NCBI GenBank assembly: GCA_963729075.1
Contig: CAVSMU010000003.1
Coordinates: 186,001 to 250,000 of the forward strand
Source: WHSW01 sp963729075
GTDB taxonomy: Bacteria > Actinomycetota > Thermoleophilia > Solirubrobacterales > 70-9
DNA: 64,000 nt
Reading direction: 5' to 3'
Below, piece after piece: positions 13,236-24,574 of this stretch. The position numbers and the translations under genes were made by a program. The notes under the pieces are model-generated. The model made no database searches. It had not been told where the DNA came from and saw nothing but the letters and a program-made list of their open reading frames with translations. How positions within the stretch are numbered: position 1 is the first letter of the stretch; each line of letters starts with the position of its first letter.

Positions 13236-13628
13236 GTGCCGAGCACCAATCAGCTGATCAGAAAGGGCCGTAAGCCCCCGCAGAAGAAGGTCGCGACCCC
13301 GGGCCTCAAGTCGGGCCAGGGGCGCAAGCGCCGCATCGCCGCCCCGCAACGGCGCGGCGTCTGCACGCGGGTCTACACGGCGACCCCGAAGAAGCCGAAC
13401 TCGGCACTGCGCAAGGTCGCCCGCGTGCGGCTGACCAACGGCATGGAGGTCACCTGCTACATCCCCGGCGAGGGCCACAACCTCCAGGAGCACTCGGTCG
13501 TGCTGGTGCGCGGTGGCCGGGTCAAGGACCTGCCTGGCGTCCGCTACAAGGTGATTCGCGGCACGCTGGACGCCTCCGGCGTATCCGACCGCAGGCAGTC
13601 CCGTTCGATGTACGGGGTCAAGAAGTAG
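13236..13628 (+). CDS. rpsL: 30S ribosomal protein S12
   Basis: Decoding-centre protein S12, 130 residues from the GTG at 13236 (PSTNQLIRKGRKP matches the family N-terminus; the upstream ATG adds residues the family lacks). The streptomycin-site lysines are wild type in TPKKPNSAL and GRVKDLPGVRY. The N-terminal loop between RKGRKPPQKK and PQRRGVCTRVYT is about 9 residues longer than in E. coli. First gene of the str operon; rpsG follows 1 nt later. The promoter suggests an almost leaderless message. Confidence 0.98.
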   Translation: MPSTNQLIRKGRKPPQKKVATPGLKSGQGRKRRIAAPQRRGVCTRVYTATPKKPNSALRKVARVRLTNGMEVTCYIPGEGHNLQEHSVVLVRGGRVKDLPGVRYKVIRGTLDASGVSDRRQSRSMYGVKK

Positions 13629-13629
13629 C

Positions 13630-14100
13630 GTGCCGCGCCGCGCCCGCGCAGCCACGCGTCCGATCGCAGCCGATCCCGTTCACCGCAGCCGGCTCGTCCA
13701 GCAGGTGATCAACAAGGTGATGCGGGCGGGCAAGAAGTCGACCGCCGAGCAGATCACGTACGACGCGCTCGCAATCGTCGGCGAGCGCAGCGGCCGTGCC
13801 CCGGTCGAGGTGCTCGAGGACGCGATCAAGGAGCTCACCCCGGTGCTCGAGGTGCGCTCGCGCCGGGTCGGCGGGGCTACCTACCAGGTCCCGGTCGAGG
13901 TGCCTCCCACACGGGCCCGCACCCTCGCGGTCCGCTGGCTCGTCGGCTTCGCCCGCAATCGGCGTGAGAAGTCGATGGCCGACCGGCTCGCGAACGAGAT
14001 CATGGACTCGCTCTCCCAGCAGGGCGGGGCGTGGAAGCGCAAGGACGACATTTACCGCATGGCCCAGGCGAATAAGGCCTTCGCCCACTACCGCTGGTAG
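13630..14100 (+). CDS. rpsG: 30S ribosomal protein S7
   Basis: S7 nucleates the head of the 30S subunit, 156 residues, the standard bacterial length. Typical LVQQVINKVMRAGKKSTAE and VRWLVGFARNRREKSM are present. GTG start one base after the rpsL stop. Unlike the common str operon, fusA does not follow directly: two minus-strand membrane genes (14279-15810) lie between, so rpsLG end as their own unit at a hairpin at 14120-14143. Confidence 0.98.
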   Translation: MPRRARAATRPIAADPVHRSRLVQQVINKVMRAGKKSTAEQITYDALAIVGERSGRAPVEVLEDAIKELTPVLEVRSRRVGGATYQVPVEVPPTRARTLAVRWLVGFARNRREKSMADRLANEIMDSLSQQGGAWKRKDDIYRMAQANKAFAHYRW

Positions 14101-14119
14101 CTCTGCGGCGTCTGCAAAC

Positions 14120-14143
14120 CGGCGCCTGGCGTTGCAGGCGCCG
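14120..14143. terminator. Hairpin after rpsG
   Basis: CGGCGCCT (14120-14127) and AGGCGCCG (14136-14143) form an 8-bp stem with an 8-nt loop, 20 nt after the rpsG stop and between convergent genes. No T tract follows. The rest of the gap to 14278 holds repeat-like sequence (see findings) and no gene. Confidence 0.5.
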
Positions 14144-14278
14144 ATAGGTGCCGGTGGCGAGCCGAAGGCGAGCTCCAGATCGTCTCGCTCACGTAGGTCA
14201 TCGCTACGCTCGCTTCGCCGATCTGGCTGCGTCCTAGCCAGGCTTGGTTTTCGCCGCCTTCGGCTCGCGGTTGACGGG

Positions 14279-14884
14279 TCAGCCCCGTTGACGGGCGCGG
14301 GGGCGGCGGGTGAGGCGGCGCAGCGCGCCCTCGGGCTTGCTCTCCTGATGGGCGACGGTGTGGCCGGCGGCGGGCTTGGATTCGGGCTCGCTCGATTCCG
14401 GTTCGTCGGGTCGCTTGCGTTTCGGCGGGCGCAGGGCGGCGAGCTGCTCGGGGGTGAGCGTGGCCAGCGCGATGCCGGAGACGGCGAGCGCGAGCGCGCC
14501 CACCATCTCGAGCCAGAAGCCGCCCTGGGGGACCGCCTCGGCGTCGAAGAACGACTCGCGCGCGTCGTTGAGCGTGCCGACCGCGTTCGCGTCGGGCAGG
14601 TCGACGAGCAGGAAGACCAGGAGCGCGATGACGCCCGACACCGCCACCGCGGTGGCGGCGGGCTTCGAGGCGGTGAAGACCGCGAGGGCGAGCGCGCCGA
14701 TTGCGAACACGGCGATGACCGCCAGCGCGTTGCCGTGACGGTCGGCCCCGCCCTGGGAGTCGAGCGCCTCGCCGCCCGGCGGGGTGAACTCGAAGGTCGT
14801 CATCAGCTCCGAGGCAAAGAGGCAGATCGCCGCCACGAGGCAGGCCAGCGGGAGCAGACGGGTGAGACGGGTGATGTCGGTCAC
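14279..14884 (-). CDS. Membrane protein, paralogous to its upstream neighbour
   Basis: 201 residues from a GTG at 14884 that overlaps the upstream gene's stop (GTGA). About four hydrophobic segments: LLPLACLVAAICLFASEL, ALAVIAVFAIGALALAVF, AVSGVIALLVFLLVDL and EMVGALALAVSGIALATL. The order membrane span, extracellular loop, two spans, NDARESFFDAEAVPQGGFW, span, then a charged cytoplasmic tail is the same as in the neighbour at 14881-15810, so the two look like diverged duplicates. Function unknown. Confidence 0.7.
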   Translation of the reverse strand: MTDITRLTRLLPLACLVAAICLFASELMTTFEFTPPGGEALDSQGGADRHGNALAVIAVFAIGALALAVFTASKPAATAVAVSGVIALLVFLLVDLPDANAVGTLNDARESFFDAEAVPQGGFWLEMVGALALAVSGIALATLTPEQLAALRPPKRKRPDEPESSEPESKPAAGHTVAHQESKPEGALRRLTRRPRARQRG

Positions 14885-15810
14885 GTGCTCGCCCCCGATA
14901 CGCTGCCCTCGCCGTCGACCGGGCGCTCCCCCCGGGCCCCTGTCCGACCGCGCTCGAGCTTGTCGCCCCCGCGAGTGAGCAGCCGGCGCGCGCGCCCGAG
15001 GCCGCGGTCCGCGGTCGTCTCGGCGCTCGATGCCGCCGGTGCCGGTCGCAGATAGCGGGGCAGGAGCAGGCCGCCCGCGATCAGCACCGCGCCGGCCGCG
15101 ATCTGGAGCCAGAAGCCCTCGAGCAGGTGCGCCTCGGCGCCCTCGTAGGTGAGCGCGGCATTGCCCTCGTCGAGCCCCTTCGGCGCGTCCACCGCGACGC
15201 TGATCACGATCGCGGCAACCCCGACCGCAATCAGCAGCCTCGCCGCCCGCGGCCGGCCCCTGAGCGCCAGCACCAGCCCTACGAGCGCGGCCCCCGCGAG
15301 CGGCACGAACGCCCACAAATGAGCGTCGCCGGCCTGTTGGCGATTGACCTCGGGGGCCGGGGCGACCGCGGCTAGATCGCCCGAGTAGGCGTCGGTGCCG
15401 ACGCTGATCGTGCGGTAGTCGACCCACTGCGATGCGGCGAGGGAGACGATCGCGACCAGACAGACGGCCGCGACCGCGCGCGCCGGGGTGACATGACGCA
15501 GCCCGAGGCGGTAGGCGGCTCGGGCGAGCGCGAGAACGGCGCCCAGCCCGGGCAGCACGATCCGGCGCCACGCGAACAGCACGGCCGCGCCCGCGACCTC
15601 GGCGATCGCCAGCCAGATCTGCGCCGGGATCACCAGCATCTCCCGCACGAGCTTCAGGAGCTCGGCGCCGACGCCGACTGCGACCCCGGACACCTTGCGG
15701 GCGTCGCCGGCCAGGGTGCGCGACTTCGACGACCCGGGTTTGGGCTTGAGCCGGGGCTCCTCGGACTCTTCGGAGGCCGAATCGGAGCCGCGTTCGCGAA
15801 GGCTAGACAT
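14881..15810 (-). CDS. Membrane protein with N-terminal cytoplasmic extension
   Basis: 309 residues. A charged N-terminus (about 60 residues) precedes hydrophobic segments near residues 60-85, 108-128, 168-185, 190-208 and 233-250. The part from residue 105 on has the same plan as the 201-residue neighbour: span, loop with YSGDLAA, two spans, TYEGAEAHLLEGFWLQ, span, basic Arg-rich tail. The two genes overlap by 4 nt and form an operon inserted, in opposite orientation, between rpsG and fusA. No known domain recognised. Confidence 0.7.
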   Translation of the reverse strand: MSSLRERGSDSASEESEEPRLKPKPGSSKSRTLAGDARKVSGVAVGVGAELLKLVREMLVIPAQIWLAIAEVAGAAVLFAWRRIVLPGLGAVLALARAAYRLGLRHVTPARAVAAVCLVAIVSLAASQWVDYRTISVGTDAYSGDLAAVAPAPEVNRQQAGDAHLWAFVPLAGAALVGLVLALRGRPRAARLLIAVGVAAIVISVAVDAPKGLDEGNAALTYEGAEAHLLEGFWLQIAAGAVLIAGGLLLPRYLRPAPAASSAETTADRGLGRARRLLTRGGDKLERGRTGARGERPVDGEGSVSGAST

Positions 15811-15860
15811 CCCGCTTTCCGATGCCCATCCGCCCGCCTAGGAGGCCCTTACCCCTCTGC

Positions 15861-15866
15861 TATCAT
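15861..15866 (+). promoter_or_regulatory. Putative -10 box (TATCAT) of fusA
   Basis: TATCAT fits TANNNT in the 285-bp gap between the divergent membrane gene and fusA. It would give a leader of about 220 nt that contains the terminator-like hairpin at 15972-15994. No good -35 element is seen. Confidence 0.35.
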
Positions 15867-15971
15867 CACGCGTCGCTCGCGTGTGCGTGGGGACACCGTG
15901 CGCGGGCGGATATTCCTTCCATGGAGAGCCGCACGACATAGGCGTTCCGGGCTATTCGCGGTCTAGCGCCG

Positions 15972-15994
15972 GGGCCCGACAGGGCCCTTTTTCT
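15972..15994 (+). terminator. Terminator-like hairpin in the fusA leader
   Basis: GGGCCC-GACA-GGGCCC followed directly by TTTTTCTT, about 100 nt before the fusA start. This is the best T-tailed intrinsic terminator in the window. There is no upstream gene on this strand to terminate, which suggests a leader attenuator. Confidence 0.6.
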
Positions 15995-16095
15995 TGCGCC
16001 GAGACCGGTCTCTGGCCGCTCCGTCTCCTTCTCGGATCAAAGCCTGAACCACGCTCAAACTCACAACAACGCTTAACAAGAACTCTACGAAACAG

Positions 16096-18210
<2,115 letters not shown>

Positions 18211-18224
18211 GCAGAGACAGGTGA

Positions 18225-18241
18225 GGCGGGCGAAGCCCGCC
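18225..18241. terminator. Hairpin between fusA and tuf
   Basis: GGCGGGC-GAA-GCCCGCC, a perfect 7-bp stem with a 3-nt loop, 15 nt after the fusA stop. No T tract. A second hairpin, TCCGGG-GTTG-CCCGGA (18271-18286), follows in the tuf leader. A TGTAAT at 18262-18267 between the two could be a tuf -10 box. Confidence 0.35.
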
Positions 18242-18335
18242 GCAGGTGATGGAGCGAATTCTGTAATTCTTCCGGGGTTGCCCGGAGATCGACCAAACTG
18301 AGCACGAAGACAAGCGAAGGAGCAAGAGGAACCAG

Positions 18336-19517
<1,182 letters not shown>

Positions 19518-19524
19518 GTGATTT

Positions 19525-19548
19525 GGAGCCGGCCATGTGACCGGCTCC
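19525..19548 (+). terminator. Terminator after tuf
   Basis: GGAGCCGG (19525-19532) and CCGGCTCC (19541-19548), an 8-bp perfect stem with an 8-nt loop, 7 nt after the tuf stop and followed by TTCGTT. Confidence 0.6.
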
Positions 19549-19572
19549 TTCGTTGAAGTAACGGATACGACC

Positions 19573-19607
19573 GGGGCGCTGTCCCCCTTCTGGACGGCGC
19601 CCCTTTT
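19573..19607 (+). terminator. Attenuator-like terminator in the S10 operon leader
   Basis: GGGGCGC-T-GTCC, loop CCCTTCT, GGAC-G-GCGCCCC, then TTTT: an 11-bp stem with one mismatch, about 50 nt before the rpsJ start. It follows the tuf terminator by only 24 bp, so a second terminator for tuf is possible. Its position in front of the longest ribosomal-protein operon suggests leader control. Confidence 0.6.
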
Positions 19608-19655
19608 GCGCCCGAGAACACCAAACGAAGAACAACCGGCAGCTGACAGGACAAA

Positions 19656-19976
19656 GTGGCAACACTCGCGACCAACAAGATCCGCATCCGTCTCAAGGCG
19701 TACGACCACGACGCCATCGATCGCGCTGCCCGCGAGATCGTCGAGACGGCCACCCGTACCGGCGCGTCGGTGTCCGGACCAGTGCCGCTGCCAACCGAGC
19801 GCAACATCTACTGCGTGATCCGCTCGCCGTTCAAGGACAAGGACTCGCGCGAGCACTTCGAGATCCGCACCCACAAGCGGCTGATCGACATCCACCAGCC
19901 GACCCCGAAGACGATCGACTCGCTGCAGCGCCTGGACGCGCTGCCCGCGGGAGTCGACATCGAGATCAAGATCTAG
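19656..19976 (+). CDS. rpsJ: 30S ribosomal protein S10
   Basis: S10/NusE, 106 residues, in the 30S head and in antitermination complexes. Typical IRIRLKAYDHDAID, GPVPLPTERNIYCVIRSPFK and EIRTHKRLIDIHQPTPKTID. GTG start at 19656 with AGGA just upstream. First gene of the S10 operon, which then runs without a strand change to truA. Confidence 0.98.
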   Translation: MATLATNKIRIRLKAYDHDAIDRAAREIVETATRTGASVSGPVPLPTERNIYCVIRSPFKDKDSREHFEIRTHKRLIDIHQPTPKTIDSLQRLDALPAGVDIEIKI

Positions 19977-19983
19977 CTGGCTG

Positions 19984-20601
19984 ATGGGCGCGATCGTGGG
20001 CAAGAAGGTCGGCATGACCCAGGTCTTCACCGAGGACGGCATCCGCGTGCCCGTGACCGTGATCGAGGCGATGCCCAACGTCGTCTCGGCGGTGCGGGTC
20101 CCCGATCGCGACGGCTACGCCGCGGTCCAGCTCGCCGCGATCCCGACGGAGGAGCGCAAGCTGACCAAGGGTCAGCTCGGCCACCTGAAGAAGGCCGGCG
20201 CCGACCCGATGAGCACCGTGGTCGAGTTCCGCGACGAGACGCCCGAGGCGCAGGTCGGCGAATCGCTGACCGTCGAGCAGTTCGAGCCCGGCGAGCGGGT
20301 CAAGGTCTCCGGCGTCGGGGTCGGCAAGGGCTTCCAGGGCACGATCAAGCGCCACAACTTCAGTCGCGGGCCGGTCACGCACGGCTCGCACAACGTCCGC
20401 GCACCGGGCTCGATCGGCGCCAGCGCCGACCCGGCGCGCGTGTTCAAGGGCACCAAGCTGCCCGGCCGGATGGGCGGCAAGCGCGTCACCGAGCGCCGCC
20501 TCGAGGTGGTCGAGGTCGACGCAGAGCGCAACCTGCTGCTGATCCGCGGCGCCGTGCCCGGACCCAAGGGCGGGACCGTGGAGGTGCGCTCCGATGGCTA
20601 A
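19984..20601 (+). CDS. rplC: 50S ribosomal protein L3
   Basis: L3, 205 residues, near the peptidyl-transferase centre. Family marks: GKKVGMTQVF at the N-terminus, GKGFQGTIKRHNF, THGSHNVRAPGSIGA and GRMGGKRVTERRL. ATG start 7 bp after rpsJ; the 3' end overlaps rplD by 8 nt. Confidence 0.98.
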   Translation: MGAIVGKKVGMTQVFTEDGIRVPVTVIEAMPNVVSAVRVPDRDGYAAVQLAAIPTEERKLTKGQLGHLKKAGADPMSTVVEFRDETPEAQVGESLTVEQFEPGERVKVSGVGVGKGFQGTIKRHNFSRGPVTHGSHNVRAPGSIGASADPARVFKGTKLPGRMGGKRVTERRLEVVEVDAERNLLLIRGAVPGPKGGTVEVRSDG

Positions 20602-21256
20602 GACCTCGTCCTTGAAGGCGACCACGCTCGGCAAGCAGGCGAAGAGCGACCTGCCCGCGAGCGTGTTCGGCGAGGAGTTCCACGAGAGCCTCGTTCACGA
20701 GACCGCGAGAGCGGACCTCGCCGCGCGCCGCCGCGGCACGGCCTCGACCCTGGGTCGTGGCGAGGTCTCGATGACGACCGCGAAGGCATGGAAGCAGAAG
20801 GGCACCGGCCGTGCCCGCGCCGGGGCGCTCAGCGTCCCCCACCGGCGCGGCGGCGGCGTTGCTTTCGGCCCCAAGCCGCGCTCGCACACCGTGAAGGTCA
20901 ACCGCAAGGCGCGCCGCCGGGCGCTGCGCTCGGCCCTCTCCGTGCACGCGAGCCGCGGCAGCATCGCCGTGTTCGACGGCGATGGCTACTCCGAGCCGTC
21001 GACCAAGCGCGCCGCCGAGGCGCTGGCCAAGTGGGCTCCCGGCAAGCGGACGCTGGTGATCTGCGACGCGGAGGAGGCGGGCGTCCAGAAGAGCTTTCGC
21101 AACCTGCCGGGCGTCACGGTGCTGCCGGCGAGCGCGGCCGGGGTCGCGGACGTGATCGGCCACCCCTCGCTCGCCGTGTCCGAGCAGGCCCTGCCGGTGC
21201 TCGAGGCGCGGGCGGCGGACGTCAAGCGGGGCGGCTCCGAGGGCGGTGACGGCTGA
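20594..21256 (+). CDS. rplD: 50S ribosomal protein L4
   Basis: L4, 220 residues, lines the exit tunnel. Tunnel loop KAWKQKGTGRARAGALSVP and GGGVAFGPKPRSH are conserved. In E. coli L4 represses the S10 operon by attenuation; whether it acts on the hairpin at 19573-19607 is not known. The start overlaps rplC by 8 nt and the stop overlaps the rplW start (TGATG). Confidence 0.97.
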   Translation: MAKTSSLKATTLGKQAKSDLPASVFGEEFHESLVHETARADLAARRRGTASTLGRGEVSMTTAKAWKQKGTGRARAGALSVPHRRGGGVAFGPKPRSHTVKVNRKARRRALRSALSVHASRGSIAVFDGDGYSEPSTKRAAEALAKWAPGKRTLVICDAEEAGVQKSFRNLPGVTVLPASAAGVADVIGHPSLAVSEQALPVLEARAADVKRGGSEGGDG

Positions 21257-21552
21257 TGGACTCGCGCCAGGTGATCATCGAGCCGGTCGTCTCGGAGAAG
21301 AGCTATGCCCTGATGGCGGACGGCAAGTACACGTTCCGGGTCGACGACCGCGCCCACAAGACCCAGATCCGCCACGCGGTGGAGGAGATCTTCGGGGTCG
21401 GCGTGATCGAGGTGCGGACGATCAAGGTGCCCTCGAAGCCGAAGCGCCGCGGGCTGCACAGCGGCCGCACCCGATCCTGGAAGAAGGCGATCGTCCAGCT
21501 CGCGCCCGGCGATCGGATCGAGCTGTTCGAGGGCGCGGCGGTGGCCGAGTAG
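21256..21552 (+). CDS. rplW: 50S ribosomal protein L23
   Basis: L23, 98 residues, at the tunnel exit, docking site for trigger factor and SRP. EPVVSEKSYALMADGKYTF and VRTIKVPSKPKRRG are typical. ATG overlaps the rplD stop by 1 nt. Confidence 0.97.
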   Translation: MDSRQVIIEPVVSEKSYALMADGKYTFRVDDRAHKTQIRHAVEEIFGVGVIEVRTIKVPSKPKRRGLHSGRTRSWKKAIVQLAPGDRIELFEGAAVAE

Positions 21553-21561
21553 GTGATCTGA

Positions 21562-22410
21562 GTGGCGATGAGGAAGACCAAGCCGACGAGCCCGGGGCGA
21601 CGCTTCGCGACCTACCAAAAACGCGAGGAGGTCACGACGGACCGCAACAAGCCGCACAAGCCGTTGACGAAGGGCAAGGGCCGCCGCGCCGGGCGCAACT
21701 CACGCGGCCGCATCACGGCCCGCCATCGTGGCGGCGGGGCGAAGCGCCGCTATCGCGAGATCGACTTCAAGCGCCGCAAGGACGGCGTCCCGGCGAAGGT
21801 GGCGACGATCGAATACGACCCGAACCGGACTTGCTACATCGCCCTGCTCCACTACGTCGATGGCGCCAAGAGCTACATCCTGGCCCCGCAGGGCCTGCGT
21901 CCCGGCGACCGGGTGGAGTCGGGCGAGGGTGCCGACATCCGGCCGGGCAACGCGCTGCCGCTGCGCGCGATCCCGACCGGCACCGTGGTCCATAACGTTG
22001 AGCTCGTGCCCGGCCAGGGCGGCAAGCTCGGCCGGTCGGCCGGCTCGGCGATCCAGGTGGTCGCGAAGGAGGGCACGATGGTGACCCTGCGCCTGCCGTC
22101 CTCCGAGATGCGGATGGTCCGAGCCGACTCGCGGGCGACCGTCGGCGCGCTCTCGAACTCCGAGCATCAGAACGTGAAGATCGGCAAGGCCGGCCGCAAT
22201 CGGCACATGGGCAAGCGCCCACAGACGCGCGGCGTGGCGATGAACCCGGTGGACCATCCGCACGGCGGCGGCGAGGCCCACCACACGCCCGGCGGCCATC
22301 CGGTCACCCCGTGGGGCAAGCCGACGCTCGGCTACCGCACGCGCAAGAAGGGCAAGCGCTCCGACGCGCTGATCGTCCGCGGCCGCCGGCGCGGGAAGAA
22401 GAAGAGGTAG
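21562..22410 (+). CDS. rplB: 50S ribosomal protein L2
   Basis: L2, 282 residues, needed for subunit joining and peptidyl transfer. GRNSRGRITARHRGGG, the active region MNPVDHPHGGGEAH and WGKPTLGYRTRKK are intact. GTG start at 21562, 9 bp after rplW. Length is standard. Confidence 0.98.
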   Translation: MAMRKTKPTSPGRRFATYQKREEVTTDRNKPHKPLTKGKGRRAGRNSRGRITARHRGGGAKRRYREIDFKRRKDGVPAKVATIEYDPNRTCYIALLHYVDGAKSYILAPQGLRPGDRVESGEGADIRPGNALPLRAIPTGTVVHNVELVPGQGGKLGRSAGSAIQVVAKEGTMVTLRLPSSEMRMVRADSRATVGALSNSEHQNVKIGKAGRNRHMGKRPQTRGVAMNPVDHPHGGGEAHHTPGGHPVTPWGKPTLGYRTRKKGKRSDALIVRGRRRGKKKR

Positions 22411-22417
22411 GGGCACG

Positions 22418-22693
22418 ATGGGTAGATCGACGAAGAAGGGCCCGTTCGCCGAGGAGCGGCTGCTACGGCGCATCCAGCAGCTCAACGAGACGAACCAGAA
22501 GCAGATGGTCAAGACCTGGTCGCGTTCGTCGACCGTGTTCCCGGAGATGGTCGGGCACACGATCGCCGTTCACGACGGGCGCAAGCACGTGCCCGTGTTC
22601 GTCTCCGAGTCGATGGTCGGCCACAAGCTCGGCGAGTTCGCGCCCACGCGCACCTTCCGTGCCCACTCCGGAAGCGGCAGCAGGGAGCGATAG
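22418..22693 (+). CDS. rpsS: 30S ribosomal protein S19
   Basis: S19, 91 residues, 30S head next to S13. Typical GRSTKKGPFAEERLLRRI, TWSRSSTVFPEMVGHTIAVH and KLGEFAPTRTFRAH. ATG 7 bp after rplB. Confidence 0.98.
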   Translation: MGRSTKKGPFAEERLLRRIQQLNETNQKQMVKTWSRSSTVFPEMVGHTIAVHDGRKHVPVFVSESMVGHKLGEFAPTRTFRAHSGSGSRER

Positions 22694-22696
22694 CCG

Positions 22697-23068
22697 TTGG
22701 CGGCGGCATCCGACAAGCAGCCCGAGGCGCCGATGGTGCGCGCAAAGGCGCGGTTCGTCCGCGTCGCGCCGCGCAAGGCGCGCCTGGTCGCCGACCAGGT
22801 TCGCGGCATGCCGGTCGAGGACGCACGTACGCTGCTGGCGTTCTCGAGCAAGGATGCCGCGCGCGATCTGTCGCGGTTGATCGAATCCGCCGCCGCGAAC
22901 GCCGAGGCAAACCACGACCTCGTCGCTGAGGATCTGCGGATCGCCGACATCCGCGTCGACGAGGGCCCGACGCTGAAGCGCTGGCGAGCCCGCGCCCGCG
23001 GCCGCGCGACCCGGATCGACCGTAAGACCAGTCACCTCTCGGTGGCGCTGACCCCGACCATCGACTGA
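22697..23068 (+). CDS. rplV: 50S ribosomal protein L22
   Basis: L22, 123 residues, whose beta-hairpin reaches into the exit tunnel. KARFVRVAPRKARLVADQVRG at the N-terminal half and the hairpin LKRWRARARGRATRI are present. TTG start at 22697, 3 bp after the rpsS stop; no other in-frame start fits the family N-terminus. Confidence 0.96.
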   Translation: MAAASDKQPEAPMVRAKARFVRVAPRKARLVADQVRGMPVEDARTLLAFSSKDAARDLSRLIESAAANAEANHDLVAEDLRIADIRVDEGPTLKRWRARARGRATRIDRKTSHLSVALTPTID

Positions 23069-23081
23069 GAGGCGCGGACCA

Positions 23082-24155
23082 ATGGGACAGAAGATCCACC
23101 CCGAGGGCTTCCGCGTCGGCTACATCCACGACTGGAAGTCGAACTGGTTCGACGAGCGCAACTTTGCCGACCTGCTGCTCGAGGACATGGCGATCCGCGA
23201 CCACATCGAGAACAAGCTCTCCCATGCGGGCCTCTCGGACATCAACATCGTCAAGCAACGCGGCGAGATCACCGTCGACATCCACACCGCGCGCCCGGGG
23301 ATCGTAATCGGCAAGTCGGGGGCCGAGGTCGACGCGCTGCGTCGCGATCTGCACCGGATCACGAAGAAGCCGGTGAAGGTCAACATCCGCGAGATCAAGC
23401 GTCCCGAGCTGGACGCGCAGCTGGTCGCCCAATCGATCGCCGAGCAGCTCCAGAACCGGGTCGCCTTCCGCCGAGCGATGAAGCGGGCGCTGACCTCGGC
23501 CATGCGCTCCGGCGCCAAGGGGGTCAAGGTCCAGGTTTCGGGGCGGCTGGGCGGCGCCGAGATGGCGCGCACCGAGGGCTACTCCGACGGCCGCGTCCCG
23601 CTCCACACGCTGCGCGCCGACATCGACTACGGATTCGTCGAGGCGCGGACCACGACAGGCCGGATCGGCGTCAAGTGCTGGATCAACAAGGGCGAGGTGA
23701 TGCCCGAGGGCTTCCGCGCCGGGGCCGATGAAGAGGAGCTTGCGCCGCGCTCGTTCCGGCGCCGCGGCGGCGACCGTGAAGGCCAGCGCGTGCCCGGCGG
23801 CGGTGGCCCGAGGCAGCAGCAGAAGCCGGCCCCGAAGCCCGCGACTCCGCAGCCCGCGACGCCGCGGCCGGAGGCTCCCGCCGCTCCGCGGCCGAACGCC
23901 CCGGTGGCCGCGCCGCCCGCGCCCGCCGAGAGTGCCCAGCAGGCGGGCGCCCCGCCGCCGGAGCCCGCGCCGGCGCCGACCCCGGACGCGACGCCCGAGC
24001 AGACGCCGGAAGCAACGCCCGAGCAGACGCCTGACGCCACCCCGCAGCAGGCCCCCCCGGCCGCCGAGCAGGCCCCCGACGCGAGCCCGGAGCAGGCCCC
24101 GGCTCAGGAGCCCGAGGAGGCCGCCACGCAGCCTCGCGAGGACGGTGAGTCCTGA
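23082..24155 (+). CDS. rpsC: 30S ribosomal protein S3 with long Pro/Ala/Gln/Glu tail
   Basis: S3, 357 residues against a usual 210-240. Residues 1-215 are a normal S3: GQKIHPEGFRVGYI, KH domain with GIVIGKSGAEVD, and the end LRADIDYGFVEA and GVKCWINKGEVMPEG. From about residue 225 a low-complexity tail follows, first basic (FRRRGGDREGQRVPGGGG), then repeats of the type PATPQPATPRPEAP and EQTPEATPEQTPDATP, ending acidic. It is read in the same frame as the S3 core and its stop overlaps the rplP start, so it is a real extension. Tail function unknown; it would lie at the mRNA entry side of the 30S. Confidence 0.97.
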   Translation: MGQKIHPEGFRVGYIHDWKSNWFDERNFADLLLEDMAIRDHIENKLSHAGLSDINIVKQRGEITVDIHTARPGIVIGKSGAEVDALRRDLHRITKKPVKVNIREIKRPELDAQLVAQSIAEQLQNRVAFRRAMKRALTSAMRSGAKGVKVQVSGRLGGAEMARTEGYSDGRVPLHTLRADIDYGFVEARTTTGRIGVKCWINKGEVMPEGFRAGADEEELAPRSFRRRGGDREGQRVPGGGGPRQQQKPAPKPATPQPATPRPEAPAAPRPNAPVAAPPAPAESAQQAGAPPPEPAPAPTPDATPEQTPEATPEQTPDATPQQAPPAAEQAPDASPEQAPAQEPEEAATQPREDGES

Positions 24156-24574
24156 TGTTGATGCCGAAGCGGGTCAAGTACCGCAAGCAGATGCGCGGCC
24201 GCCGGCGCGGCAACACCAAGGGCGGCGCGAGCGTGAGCTTCGGCGAGTACGGGCTGAAGGCCGTCGAGCGCGGCTGGATCACGAGCCGCCAGATCGAGGC
24301 CGCTCGAGTCGCGATGACGCGCCACATCAAGCGCGGCGGCAAGGTGTGGATCAACGTCTTCCCCGACAAGCCCTACACCAAGAAGCCGGCCGAGACGCGG
24401 ATGGGCTCTGGCAAGGGCAATCCCGAGGGCTGGGTGGCGGTGGTGAAGCCCGGCAAGGTGATGTTCGAGCTCGCCGGCGTCCCCGAGGACCTGGCCCGCG
24501 AGGCGCTGCGCCTCGCCGGCCACAAGCTTCCCATCAAGACGAAGTTCGTCGCCCGAGAGGGGATCTCCCAGTGA
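24155..24574 (+). CDS. rplP: 50S ribosomal protein L16
   Basis: L16, 139 residues, near the A site. PKRVKYRKQMRGRRRGNTKG and GSGKGNPEGWVAVVKPGK are typical. ATG at 24155 overlaps the rpsC stop; ATG 24161 is also possible. The stop overlaps the rpmC GTG (GTGA). Confidence 0.97.
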   Translation: MLMPKRVKYRKQMRGRRRGNTKGGASVSFGEYGLKAVERGWITSRQIEAARVAMTRHIKRGGKVWINVFPDKPYTKKPAETRMGSGKGNPEGWVAVVKPGKVMFELAGVPEDLAREALRLAGHKLPIKTKFVAREGISQ

